This document shows, piece by piece, positions 25,511 to 38,269 of a DNA stretch of 64,000 nt. The stretch covers positions 2,355,410 through 2,419,409 of the forward strand of contig VZTJ01003855.1 in the NCBI GenBank assembly GCA_013397795.1, written 5' to 3'. Numbering within the stretch: position 1 is the first letter of the stretch; the number at the start of each line of letters is the position of its first letter. Below the pieces are notes generated by a model. It made no database searches and had not been told where the DNA came from. It saw only the letters and a program-made list of their open reading frames with translations. This DNA comes from Orthonyx spaldingii (Eukaryota > Chordata > Aves > Passeriformes > Orthonychidae). The position numbers and the translations under genes are program-made.

Positions 25511-28500
25511 ATAGTAGGAACACCAGTAGACCCTCCTCTCCATCTCTCCACCTCAGAAAAGTTTAATATCTTCTTTGAATGGTGTTTGTCTTACCTATTC
25601 CCATAGATTTTTCCATCACAAAAACACCACAACTTCCTGTCTCTATTTCAATACTTTGCTTTCCTTCCACTCATTCACCAGCCTTGCCTTCTCACTTCCA
25701 TTAGGCTGTCAGATTTTACTTCCCCACTCCAGCCCTGATGATTCTGTAATATGACCAAACTAAACAATTGGGACAAAATTCATTCCACTACTGTTCTGCT
25801 AAAGCCAGTGGATTTACTTTAGAATCCTAAAGTAAAGAATTTGCCCTTCTTATGTGAGAAATGGGGGATTCAGAAGGAGATAAAAGAAGAATGAAAAGAA
25901 AAACTGACCTCGATGGTCATATTTTCTTTAATCCATGAGGGCCACCAGATGAATGCACACAGCCAGCCTGACAATACTGCCTGCATTTAAACGCGGGTGG
26001 GTGTAAATATAGGTAAGGGCACTAATCAGCCAGGTGGCTACATGTTACCCTGAACACAAGCAATTAACTACAAGGGCAATTTTCTCCCAGAGGTTAGTTA
26101 TTTCATAGCCAATTAACCAGGCAGCTTCACCCCACTTTGAACTGTGTGTAGAGTAAGAGCTACATCTGCATCTGGACCTTCAATAGATTCCCTGTAGCTT
26201 TAGCCATCAGCCCTATTCATCTTTTTCTAAAGTAGTTACAGCATCCACCTGCCTTTCAGTATTTAACTCCTTCATTTGTAAAGAAGCAAGCAGAACATTT
26301 GAACAAAAAGATATTTTTATCTTTATAATAGGCAAGGCAATTTTAGCAGTATATGTCTGCGAAACTCGGCATTCAGCCTCGTGTAGTGTCTTCACAAAAT
26401 CAGTAAATGCACTTTATTAAACATACACGCTGTCTGCAAAGCTGGCCTTTGCAGGGAGAAATCTGTTCTTTCGTGTTCAGAATATGGCAGGTCCAAGGAA
26501 GATTGACTGCATGCTCAGGAGGAGAATACATCCAGTTAACAAAAGCTACCACTACACTCTCTTTATGTAATGCATTAATAATATAATTACACCTTAAATA
26601 TTAATAGAATATGCTGAATAGCTCTGAGCAGATGCATATCACAGGCTGTGTATGACGGTGTGCATATGAGAATAGCAGGATTGTATTCCCAGCAGACACA
26701 TTACAGGGTTTTACAGCCGTGGGAGGGGCACAACGCACGCGGCCCCCCAGCCCACACACGGCTCCAGAGGTGCCAACTCTGAGCTGTGCCTGGCCTGCCC
26801 TGCCCCGTCCTCAGCGCTGAGCTCATTGTACCCTCAGACACTGCACTTTCTCCCTGGCAGCCCGCAGGCCACGGCTCAGCAAAGGGCTGGAGCAGGGGTG
26901 TAGCTCTGACATGGTTATTCCCATGAAATGTGTGTCCAGCGGGACGCGGTTCTGCCTGGGTCACCACCAGCGGGTCACCAACACCGCAGCTCCGTGTGAC
27001 AGGAGCTCCCTGTGCCAGGTCCTGTCTGACCTCGGTGGCACAGAGAGCCTGGAGAGCTCAGCTCATCGCAGCCCAGGACCCCCGGGACCCCATACCCTGC
27101 TGTGAGTCACAAAAGCATCTCCCAGCACCATCCTGGTCCATCTGGAGGAGAATCGGGGAGCAGTTTCAGGTCCCGGTGCTGTGATTTCAAAAGTACTCCT
27201 GTACCCCTGTATCTCACTCTGAAAAACTTGTAAATTACAAGGGAAACTGAGTCAAGAGTGTAGACTTAGAGTAACTCTGAAGTCTATAATTGCTATGAAA
27301 TGCTCTGAGCTTTCCTCTGCATGCTTTCTGAGATATTTTAGTATAAGAGATATCCCAGATATTTCAAGAAGAAAAAATCTACGCTGTGAAGCAACACACT
27401 AGACAAGACACACATTCTCCTTCCATGAAGGGATGAAGAGATATGATGGAGAAGGAAGCATTCCTTGTGCTTTGCATTTTCTAGGTTGCCAAGTTCTTGC
27501 TGAAATAAGAACATAAAAGCAGAACACAAATAGAACTCTGAATAAAATCAAATAAAATAATAAAACCACACAGAAACTGAGCAATGCTTCAGTAGTTGCT
27601 TTTTGCTCTGGACAGATTAATAAATTGAAATAGATATTTAAGTGAAATTTCACTGTTTATGGTCAGGATTATCAGAGAAAATATTATTATAATTTGGCTG
27701 CATCAATTCCCATCCCCTTGCCCTTGCTATTCTCTGTGTATCTCTCAGTAACAAGACTGTTATTTTAAGTATTATTTATTTACCAGACAACCACGGTATT
27801 GTTTGACATGTAATAGAATATTTCCATGAATTTTATTTGCTGAAAAATAGCAACATGAAACGTGAGTACGTTTTTTAATCTGCTACAATAAGTAGCAAAA
27901 GATCAAAACTAATCAAACCCATGCTGACAATTAGTTAGATAAAAGTCTGACAATTCTGTCCACTACAACTATTATTATTTACATAAGAAATTTATCAATT
28001 ACACAATAAGTTATCATTATATAGTTTAGGCAGAGAATTGGAAAATATATGCAAGTTATACAGTTTACATTTCAAAGTAGCTGTTTCTGCAATGTATGGG
28101 AAATGAAAGCTCAAATTCATGACCCTCCCACACTACAGATTGAAAAAATATGTTGTATCAAACATCCACATAAATTATAAAAGCCCCTTTAAAATGTCAA
28201 GTATAGATCCTACTGTGCTTAGGATGTCAGCATACCTCTAAAAATATGGAGTGATGAGGCATGGATATAATTTATAGCGGAAATCAAGCACGCTTTTCAA
28301 CTTGCACGCACAAAAAAATGTGATAAATCAAACAAATCTTCCCCTTTTCAAATTGAACTGCAACTGTATTAACTTCACACAAATTGTCCAGATTAGTGAT
28401 GTCTGATTACAGTATTTAGGGTTCCACAGCTGTAATATTATATTGCCTCTTTTTTTTTCTTTGGTAGTAGGATTATAAAATTTAATGCTGCAGTTTTAGA

Positions 28501-29221
28501 AGACATGGTTGAAATGAAATGCATTGGTTTAGCCATTTTCATTAAATAATGCTGAATAGAAAATATTTATTAGTTCAGTTGTGACATCCCTGGTTTTTGT
28601 AAAAATTAGTAAACCAACAGTTTTAGGCTGAGCCTGCAAAGAGATATATGTTGGCACTCTCTCACTGCAAATAGAAAAATCTCTTTTTCTAGATCTTGTT
28701 GTGGGACTAAATCTGTAGTATTTCCTCTTGGTTAGTAACAATTTCCCAGAGAGCTACTTTTAAAAATGAGAAACAAATATTTATAAAATAATATCACTTA
28801 TGCTGAAAACTTGCAGCTCTTGAAGAATGAAAAGAAAGAGGGGGATGGGATGAAACATAACACTGTGAATTAACACAAGTGATTTTAACACATGTGAATT
28901 TCATATATAGAGAGAAAATTCGTGGACTTTCCTCAGTGAAAGGCAAAAAGCCTTTGCTATGTGGCTGTCTTGCAAACTGCTTCAACCGCAACACCTTCAA
29001 ATAATCAGCCTAGTTAAGGGAGAAATCATCAGTAATAATATGGTTCTTAGGCACCTAATCCTTGCGTTTTATTTACACAGCTCTGCCATGCGGTGTCAGA
29101 AATCTCTGTCTGGTTATTAGCAACCCTCTGAGGTCGTTCCCTTTCAGGCGGCTGCCCTCCAGAGAGGGATGGAGGACAAAATATTTGTTGTTAGAGGTTT
29201 TTGTGCTTTTAAATGGTTTTG
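25511..29221. other. Non-coding stretch
   Basis: Unique sequence. 26560-26700 is AT-rich with TAAT-type words. 26700-27180 is GC-richer and contains two GGGTCA half-sites in direct orientation at 26958-26963 and 26972-26977 (8-bp spacer). 27200-29060 is AT-rich. The longest frame is 91 codons (29062-29337), entering the next CpG-rich block. No gene is supported. Confidence 0.5.
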
Positions 29222-29345
29222 CACCACGGCGAGAGCTGCGGCCACAGCCGAGCGGGGCCGGGAGCCGGGGATGCTGCGGGAGAGCCGCGCTGCTGTCCCG
29301 GGGGAGCGGCGGCTGTGCCCGCGAGATGGCAGGCTGAGATCTGTT
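29222..29345. other. Short orphan CpG-rich block
   Basis: About 15 CpGs lie in about 112 bp at roughly three-quarters G+C, which by hand count is near the expected CpG frequency, so little CpG depletion has occurred. The flanks are AT-rich. Small plus-strand frames (68 and 91 codons) cross it without recognisable content. It is shorter than a standard CpG island but sits right beside a homeodomain-rich stretch. Confidence 0.45.
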
Positions 29346-29399
29346 TGCGTTTCCAGCCGCTCCGACTGGAAGTAGTTTCCCCTCTCAAATGACAGCAGC

Positions 29400-29720
29400 C
29401 CCAGGTAGCAGAGGTGACATTTGCTTTACATTATGATACGCACTAATTAATCATTAGCGATCCCAAAAGTATGTCGACTAAAAATGCTTTGCTATAGCTC
29501 ATCACAGTAGGGGCTTTCAATATTGATACTGTTACACACACATATGTTCCACGGCTGGTGGTTATATACCCATGGATTTAGTGGTTGAGGCTACAGAGTA
29601 TCTTTTAAGTGATGCTAATTATTGTTTGCTAAAATTCCTTGGAGTCGATAATGAACTTAGTGTCTTGTACTTTATGTGATAAACTCTGGAGGTCACAAAA
29701 CGATTGCTTGACTGGGAGAT
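29400..29720. promoter_or_regulatory. Candidate distal regulatory element (homeodomain cluster)
   Basis: Contains TAATTA at 29444-29449 overlapping TAATCATTA at 29448-29456, followed by more TAAT/ATTA words near 29617-29630. The overlapping pair also forms a CTAAT...ATTAG palindrome. The sequence is unique and repeat-free by eye. It is one of the more element-like stretches here, but conservation is untested. Confidence 0.3.
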
Positions 29721-30671
29721 GAAATAGGAGTTTTACAGGCTAAAGCTGAAAACTGATTGGAACGTTTTGTGGCATAACCCAGGCTTTTTGGAGAGGTTGA
29801 CACTTTTCCACACACGTTTCAGTCTCTACGCCAACAGTCTGGGGCCATCCCCTTTCAGCCCCAGCAATGCCTGGCGCAGCCAAACAGTGCCTCAGCAAAA
29901 GGTGACTGGAGACACCAGAGTTCTGTAAAAGATGATGCCTGACTGCTCTTCAAATGTGCCCAAAGCTTCATGTCACTACAGTGAGGACACTGAGGTGTTT
30001 GGGTTCACTTCTGCTGCCAAGAACCCAGGCTGGGAAATAGGAGGTGATGCGGAGTGTAGGAAAGTTCACGTTAATAAAGCTGAACAGGGAGGTCGGGAGG
30101 TCCAAAAGCACCAGCAGCTCTCAATCCAGCCTCATGTGCCTTTAACCCCTGTTAAAAGCACCCAAGACAGGCAGAAGGAGGAAGTGAAGAGATTTGGACC
30201 TTGGTTTCAACCAAGTATAAGATGGGAATTTTTTGAAAAGGAAGCATAGACCTTCTCCCTGGGAACTCTTTTCAGTGGCTGCAAAGCTGCTGAGCTGTCT
30301 CATGGTTTCACCTCATCATTGCTGCACAGAAACAACCCAAACGCAAATGTCCCTGACAGGTCCTACCTCGGCAGTCCTGCTCTCAGCAGGTTCATCTTCA
30401 GTCATCCTAAGCAGACACCCACTCCACAGAGAAGGATACAGGTCTCACCTTCGCTGTCATGGTTTGAGAGTCCTTCAACAGATCCTTTTAAATGGTAAAG
30501 GATCTTCAGGTGACACCAGTGAAGGGAATCACATATGGTTACAAAGTTCTGTAAACCAAAAAAATCCCGAGTTCTAAAACAGTAACAAAAGCCCTTGTTT
30601 TAAAGACAATCAACCAAAAATCACATTCCAGGTAGGCTGACACCATTAGAAGCATCTCTAGGGGTCACCTT
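29721..30671. other. Non-coding stretch
   Basis: Unique sequence with two unrecognised plus-strand frames (29932-30249, 105 codons; 30233-30577, 114 codons). No repeat family was identified with confidence left of the SINE. Confidence 0.45.
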
Positions 30672-30818
30672 ATCACAGATTCTTAGAATATTCTGAGTTG
30701 GAAGGGACCCACAAGAAACCTCCAGTCCAACTCTTAAGTGAATGACCCTTACGAGAATCAAACCTGCTGCCTGAGTGGTTTTTAGCACCGTGCTCTTACC
30801 ATCTGAGCTAATCTCAGG
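30672..30818 (-). mobile_element. tRNA-Ile-headed SINE with CR1 tail (TguSINE1-like)
   Basis: Read on the minus strand, the element begins with a tRNA-like head (30817 down to 30743). It carries an A box TAGCTCAGATGG and a decayed B box GGTTTGATTCTCG, and its overall order matches avian tRNA-Ile; the anticodon triplet appears changed from AAT to AAA. The head joins a CR1-type 3' tail (30742 down to about 30672) with GGGTCCCTTCCAACTCAGAA and a terminal octamer-like end. A tRNA-Ile/CR1 chimera is the structure described for TguSINE1, a passerine-restricted SINE mobilised by CR1. This copy is diverged and no clear target duplication was found. Confidence 0.88.
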
Positions 30819-33800
30819 GTCTGCATTGGATGGGAGGTAAGCAGTCTAGAAAATTATTCTAAACATAAAAATAAAGCCTTTGAATCCTCCAGTGTTGCAA
30901 GACAAATATTGAAAGGTGAGCACAGGCTTTTGCAAAGGTTATGAAGTAAATATCTATGATGCTTCTCCTCAGGGAAGTGAAAATGAAGCAACCAATAAAC
31001 ATTTGTTACAGGACTTTTCTCTACCACTCTGCACCACCTGTGTGTCAGAGGGACTCGTGCCAGCCTAGGTGTCAATTGTTTCCACCTACACCAATGCCCT
31101 GCTGGGCACAGGAGATGTGCCCACATTCATCTCTGCTTTCTCTCACAAAAACTTTGGCTCACATCCCAAAATCTTGTTTCTAATGTGAACAATTTGTTGG
31201 CACAAGTCAAGGCTAGGTCAGCATTTAACAGCTAAAGAACTGGTAAAACCATTATTGGTCTAGTGGGTCAGGAAATTAGTCCTGTTCAAGTGATGAAACT
31301 ATATTAAAAAATGATAACGGAAGAGTGAGAGAGATGCCAAAAAAGAAAAAGGGGAATTTCCAGTTCTTTAGGATTTCAGGACCTGAGATTTGAACAAAAA
31401 TATCAAATACCACTAAAGTTTTGATGCATCTGTGACAGTTAAGATTTACAGTTTACTTGACTTCTTGCACTTTTATTCCCACTAATGCGGAGTTTGGGGA
31501 TTATATATAATAAACCAAGATTATAAAAAAATGGGACTTACGGGCTGAGTCCCTGGATTCCCAGTAAAGTCCGTCACATGGACAGGTGATTTCTGGAGGG
31601 GTGAGGCACCATCACCTTCAGGATCTGCAGAAATCTTGGTTCTGCATTCTGATGTTCCAAGGCACCAGACGTTTGCAGCCCTGCAGCCACCCAGTCCCAC
31701 CCATGGTTTTTCCATGCAGAATTTGCCACAAGCAGAGCACGGAGGAAAATTTCTTCTTTCCCCATATGGCCACAGTCAAGGCTCACAGTGTCCACAAACT
31801 CTGTAGCCCTCAGACACTTCTGCATTCAGCCACTTAGATCTGCTTGTGATGTTTCTCCTTAACTAATGACCCCCAAAAAATTTTCTAATTCAATGATAAA
31901 GTACTCAATATTTTGACATAGTTACTGTGCCATTCCAACACACTTTTCCCCTTTTACTTGTCAATTCTTCAAAAGTGAAGAGAAAGCAGTGGCCAGTGTA
32001 GAGCATTTTAACTGCTGCACCAGTTGGCTTTCAAGCCTATTTGGCTCTATTTTAAAACTTTAGAATTAAATCCTGTTCAATTCTCTCCCTGTCTCTTGCC
32101 AACCATAACACTTATTTAAAATTCCCTCTTTTCCTGACATATTACAAGTCTGAAAGCCCCCATGGCAGTTTAAACCTTGGCATCATTTCAGCAGCCCCCT
32201 GATTTATGAGCTTACTGTTTCTACATTCTAGCTGCTTTACACTGAGGTTTGAAAATGTAGCAAGAAAATAAAAAATAAATAAAAAAGAGAGCTGACTTCT
32301 AGCAGCGGGATAGTATTCCTCAATACATGCCGATTTTGTTCCCTTCTTACTTGTGAAACAGATGGTGTTTTATGCTTAACACAATCAGTACCATTCTCTA
32401 TCTGTTGCCTTCTAACCTTCCCCACCTGTGTGAAACCCAGCCAGAGCTTAATGAACATACTTGGAGCTGTCTGGACTGAATTAGTCCCAGTAGGAGTTAC
32501 CCTTCAGGTACTCCACAGTCTCTCACGGCCGTGTAACTGCAAAGGAATACAAGAAACCTTTACACTGTGGCTAATTAAATAAAGATTTGCCTCTGCTAAG
32601 TGCATTTTTTCCCTTCCAAAAGCAGGTAATGTCTCGTGGGTTGAACTATTTTGGAAGCATTTGCCATTATCTGGAAAATTTGGGAAGACAGTTTTGGCAT
32701 GAAAATGGGAGCAGAATGTGATTTTAAGCAACACTTGTCTTCCAGTTTTAAACCTTTTTTCACTTCTACATACCAAATTATTATAATAATTACCTTGCAA
32801 ATGTAAGGCATTACCAAAATAATGCTTTTCAAAATTCACACACAAAACTCTTTGTTCCTACCATTCATACCCTAAATTTGCATTTTTTCCACTTGAAAAT
32901 CTAGAAAAATTATCTTTTTGGCAGCAGTCTCTTTAAAATGAAGATGAAATTACAAGCTAGCTACTTTGACCATATTTCACATCCCAGACAGCAAATCTTA
33001 AAAACGTCATCAAGACATGCAAAAGTAATTTCCTTCATGCTAATTATCGGTTGTAGAACATTGTTGTGGTGAAGTAATTCAGCAGCCTGACATTGCTTCC
33101 AAAGTACCTGTGGCGGGATCTCCAAGTCAGTTTATACACTGAAATTTCTGCTGCTGGCTTTCATTCTTCTGTTTGATGTATGAGACCACTCCATGCACTT
33201 TCCAACCTGAATAAGTACAAAATTTCCATTAAATTAATTGGACTATTGATATGAAGCAGGCAAATTACTTTTTCCAGTCTAGCTTAGACCAAGAATGGGA
33301 TCTCACTGGATTGCAATCAAGTGGATGGCCAACTTTCCTCAGGAATTTTCACAAAAATAACAAATTATTCAAGTTGTCTATCTGCAATTCCCTCGTGATG
33401 AGGTTTAGCTGTGAATCCTTTCTGTGGTGTTCAGCTGCACACAGATAAGACAGACTCACATCTTAACACACCGAGGAAGATCCCAGCATACTGAAGAAGT
33501 CACTGTGAGGAGCCAGTATGGGGATCCAGAGAGTTAAACCTCCATAAACTTTCTCATAAAGAAAGAGAAAATGCTTTCTCTTACACTTCACCATGAAACA
33601 CTATTAGGAATGTTTGCTAAACTTTGATTTAGAAAGAGCCATGCCAGTTCCTTGCCTTGAAGATCAAACTCATGCCCATGACAGTGGCTGAGGTGTCTGT
33701 GCTCTTGGTGCAGAGAAGGTGGTGAAATCTGTATTACCACAGTCCAAAAGATACCACTTCCTTGTTTGGGAAAGCAGAGAATGATGCAGGATGGAGCTTC

Positions 33801-35822
33801 ACAGAGGAAAGATAAACAGGTTTTCAACACTGAGTACTCTGGGTCTGCCTCTCGGGTATCCCTCTCCACTTGCACCTTTGGTTCCCAGCACAGTGCACTG
33901 GACTGGGAAGAGCAAACCAGCAGAGAGGCAGGTACACCTACGAGTCCCTTCTCCTTCAGACCATTGTCTCGATGTCCCATATTAATTCCTGTCTTAGTCA
34001 AGTTGGACCCTTTCTACTCTCTCAACTTGGTCCCTTGCAAGTGCTCTGGAGTGACCCTCCTCTTCCAGAAGGGATTTTTTCCTAAAATTGTACAAAGATG
34101 TCTGAGAGTGGTTTGTGTAGTGAGATGACACCTTAACAGACTTCTCAAAAACTCTCCTAGGGCCAGCTGGAGTAGAGGAATATGGGAATCTTTCAGTGTG
34201 TGTGAAGTGATGAACTGTGCAGAAAGAGAGTTTCACTATGTCAGCTGTTGGTTGCCTTCTGGGGTAGGAAAACGCTAAATAGGATCAGAACATTGTTTAA
34301 AAAACCTGACAAGGCACAAGGGTGTTATTTAAACTAGGAAACAGGGGGAAACTAAGCATAGAAGGCAGAGAGAGACATGCTGTCAGTTATGTGTCAGTAA
34401 CAAGATATCTGATTGTGAAGGAACAGGCAAAAATTCCAGCTGAGCCCTGCACAGGCAGGCGTCCCTCCTGGGGGGACATCCAGGGACACAACTCAGCATC
34501 ACAAAAGGTGGTCAATAAAACAGAGAGCAGTGGTCAAACAAATGCCAGCAATCACTCTTCCTTACACTGCCATTTATCTGAACTCTGGGGGATACTGGAC
34601 ATCCCAAATAAGAACAGAGGGCATTTTGTTGGGGGCACAGGGGGAGGGCAGATAAAATATAAAAGCTTGATTAACAGGCTTCAATAAGACATACTGGGGA
34701 AGTAGGCTGGGAGAACAAAAGCAGATGAGTCCTGTACCAGTCTTCCAAGCAAGAAGGGATTTTTCTGACACTTCTGAGCTGTGCAGGCTGAGTATTTAGG
34801 GACCATTGCCCTGGGACTCTGCCCAGCTCTGATTGTGTCACAGGGACTCACAGAGGCACAGGACTGGCAGTGTAGGGCCTGAAGTCTCACACTCACATTG
34901 TATGACAGGACAGGCATTCCCATTATGTCAGACAGGATCCCTCGAGGCCTGGGGACAGCTTTAAATGCCAGTGCTCCCCAGAACAAAGAGATGTCCTCTC
35001 TCCAGGTATGAAGACACCCATGGGAAGGATCTGTACCAACTCTATACTGAGATACAGAATTGGGGAAGAGACAATCTTCTCCATGGTCACTGCACCCAGT
35101 AATTCTCACCCTTGGTCTTCTCTACCAAACCAAACCCCCAGACTCTCTACCTGCAGTATCAGCTCTCCTAATCAACCCCGGTCACGATGAGAAAATGTAA
35201 TTTTAGAGAAGTGCACTGGATGAGGGCAACATTCATTGGGCTGTAGAGCTCTTTGTGGAACTGTTCCATTTGGATTTTAAATAAAGATAACTGTTGAATG
35301 TTATCTTTCGTGCTTAAAAATATACCAACAAAATGCTCCTTTAGTGGTGAAAATGGCATGCAGAGCTGAAGAACTCACTCTAGCTGAATCACAAAGTACA
35401 AAGGGGCATAGTGTAATTAAGTTCAGTGTCCTTGTGGGAGGGAATGCAACAAAACCTAGCACTGTGACATTAGGCTTTAGAAAGGGGATTTAAAAAAAAA
35501 TGAGGAAGCTAGTCAAAAAGGCCCTGAAGTCAGAAGTGAGGAAATTAAAATCCTTCAACTCAGCATGAAGGCTACTTAAGCAACCATAATAGAGTCCCAG
35601 AAGGAATGCGCAGCTTTTCAAAGAAACACGGAAGGCAAGGAAAATAAAATTAGCATGGGAAAACAGCAAGGTTCAAGGGGTTATTTAAGCCAAACAGGTA
35701 GAAATCAAAAAGAAGTGAAAACCTATCTGAAGGGAAGGAACATAACCCATGGAAGGTTCTCCCCATCATTAAAACATATTTCAAAATTGTGGTGACTGAG
35801 AAATGGTCTGGACTGAGGGGAG

Positions 35823-35824
<2 letters not shown>
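30819..35824. other. Non-coding stretch
   Basis: Unique, mostly AT-rich sequence. The longest frames are 142 codons (34681-35109, minus), 137 codons (33588-34001, minus) and 121 codons (34322-34687, plus), each with competing frames and no domain. It contains the inverted GATA palindrome at 35283-35308. No gene is supported. Confidence 0.5.
35283..35308. promoter_or_regulatory. Inverted pair of GATA sites (9-bp palindrome arms)
   Basis: AAAGATAAC and GTTATCTTT are perfect 9-bp complements separated by 8 bases. Each arm contains the full WGATAR word AGATAA, in opposite orientations. Palindromic or paired GATA sites are known high-affinity targets of two-fingered GATA factors. Function here is inference. 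Confidence 0.35.

Positions 35825-35855
<31 letters not shown>
35825..35855. repeat. GT dinucleotide microsatellite
   Basis: Uninterrupted GT repeat of 31 bases on the plus strand. Confidence 0.95.
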
Positions 35856-35857
<2 letters not shown>

Positions 35858-38269
35858 GGAGAAAATAATTAATGAAAGTGAAAATTAGTAACTACAAAAA
35901 TGGATTTCTAGGATATTTCAATGGGTAATAATAGTGAATAAGGTGATTGTAGAGAAAAATTATTTTTCATCAGCATGTAGGACACTGTGATACAAATTGC
36001 CCAGGGTGGTGGAGTCTAGGACAAACAGAAGGGTTAAAAAAAATCAAGGAGTGGAAAAAATAAATGAATTAAATCCCAAGAGATCCCTGGAGCCAGCTGG
36101 AGCAGGCAACTGCTCCCTAGGGTGGTGTAACTGGGTGCTAATCACAAAGTATGATTTTACAGTGAGCCCATATGGAAAATGGAGAAATTCCTGCACTGAG
36201 ATGCTCTTTCTATCTCTTACATGTTGCATCAAAAGCCTCTTGATGTCTTATGTAGCCCAGAGTGACCTCTGAAAATATGAGGAGACTTGAAATCTCTGGG
36301 AATGCCTCCTGACCCTTCCAGACCATGGCAGCATGATGCATCACTTCTAAATGAGCCAGGAGAAGTAAAGCCTTCCTCACCTTAATTGAGTTGGGCTCCA
36401 GCAAAGCACCCTGTCCCCAGCTGCATCCAACCTGCAGCACAGAACACACTCGTCTGAGCTTTAGTCATTTGTGTGGTCTTTTAAGTAATTATCCATTGCA
36501 TTATTCAACTGGACAGCACAGTATTTACTGGATTACTTGGTCTGTATTGCCTTAAAGACACAGCTCAGTGGTTTGGGAGCCAGCTGCACTGTTGCAAAGC
36601 AACAAGCAAATATTTCTCCTTTCTCCTCCCTTTTTGAGCTACACAAGAAGGTTCTTTATAAGAAAACGGAAATGGTGGTGCTACAATAAAGATGCAACAT
36701 ATTTTATATCTTTTACGCAATATATTTGCTGACCCAGTCACAAAATCAGAGGTGGCCATGGCTCATTAGAGTGCCTTATACAGACTCCAGCTGAAAATAG
36801 GCAAATTTTCTTTCCACAGGCAAAAAAAAAAAAAGGTCATTTGGGGGAATGGGGGAGTGTTTGCGGTCAAATATTGATTTCTACACATACTAAAGAACTG
36901 GCTCATGGTGTGTCCAGCTGCAGCACATGGCACATTTCTGTGGTGATTTCTGCTTTTCAAAAGGCACATACCCTCAAAGAAACAAAAAGAGAAGGGAGGA
37001 GAATACACAGTGGCCACTAGCTGAGAGCCCCTCAGTGCCTGCAGGCAGCGAAGGTGACAGGAGCTCACACTGCAGCATTTGAGTCCTGCAGCAACAGCAC
37101 AGGTGACGTCCTTGAGCCAAGGATGCAGGAGAATCCCTGTGGCTGGGTGGGAGAAACCAGAAGCACCCAGAGGCACCAAGTTAAGATAGAGAATGAAACA
37201 GGGATATATAGAAAGTGGAAAAGAGATGTAAAATAGCCCCCTCCAGTGTTTTGGAACCCAATGCTATCCAGCTGGAGAACTTTCCCTTTGAGCTAACTGC
37301 CAGTCAGGACAGAGTTAATCAGCTGGGATGGTGATAATTATCCAAGGGGTTGCATGGTGTTAATACACACATTTAAGCAGTTGCTGTTTCATGGTCCAAA
37401 TGGTGGCTTTTCATGAAAACCATTTCCACCCTTGTACATGCACGTGGACACAAGGACAAGGAACCATACTGGCGTTCATGGATAATGACAAAGTGCCTTA
37501 GCACAGAGACCAGTTGGTGTTGAGGACAACAAACCTGACTGCCAGGTAACCCTCCAGAGAGAGCTGCAGGTCACCTGTCCAGTTCCAGGTAAAAGAGATC
37601 AAGCACCTGACTCGGAGATCATAAGCCAAGGTAGATCCAGGTTATGACACTAAAAGAGGGCAAAAATGACACAAACAGTTTATTTGGGAGACAAGGCATG
37701 TCCTCCACCAGTGCATGCAATTTAATATCCTCTCATGTCATCTTCCACTGATAAATATTCAGACACTGGTACTGTCTGAATAAGGAGCTGTTTGGGCTGA
37801 CATTTTCATATCAATGCAAATGAGCTTAATAAGGATTTACTGAAAGAAAATTTGGAGTTCTGTCTGTGTCACTAGAACAAGCTGTCTTTTTCAAACATTC
37901 CTGGCTATCACTGCAGCACATGTTGAGCACAAAAATGCACCAGCTCAGACAAAAGGTCCCTCCAGCCCAGTCACTTGTCCCCACGAGGGGTCAACAAGAG
38001 ATGTGCTACACAAGAGTACAGACACAGGGAGAGAGCACAGTGGTTTTTATGCAGAATACTCCTCCAAGACTATTCTTGGGGAATTCCAGTGGCAGAGGCC
38101 ATGTCTCTTATTCAAAAAGCTGTGGGAGGGTTTTTCTCCCAGCTTTTCAGAAGAAAATGGATATTCCTCAGTCCCCTTTACTGCCTATATCTCCAGCAGT
38201 CAGCAGCACAGCTACTGAATCTAATCCCCAAAGTATTACCAAATAGGAGCAGAACCTAACCTCAGACTG
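35856..38269. other. Non-coding stretch
   Basis: Unique sequence. 37720-37850 has AT-rich homeodomain and octamer-like words (ATGCAAAT at about 37815). Frames of up to 137 codons (36766-37179 minus; 37866-38246 plus) are unrecognised and have competing frames. Confidence 0.45.

Noticed and set aside
30449..30671. Possible LTR start (GTCATGGTTTGAG) left of the SINE
   Set aside because: There is a vague resemblance to avian LTR starts, but no matching terminus, polyadenylation signal or partner LTR could be found.
30743..30817. Possible tRNA gene on the minus strand
   Set aside because: The tRNA-like part is fused directly to a CR1-type tail, with a decayed B box and altered anticodon. It is a SINE head, not a functional tRNA gene.
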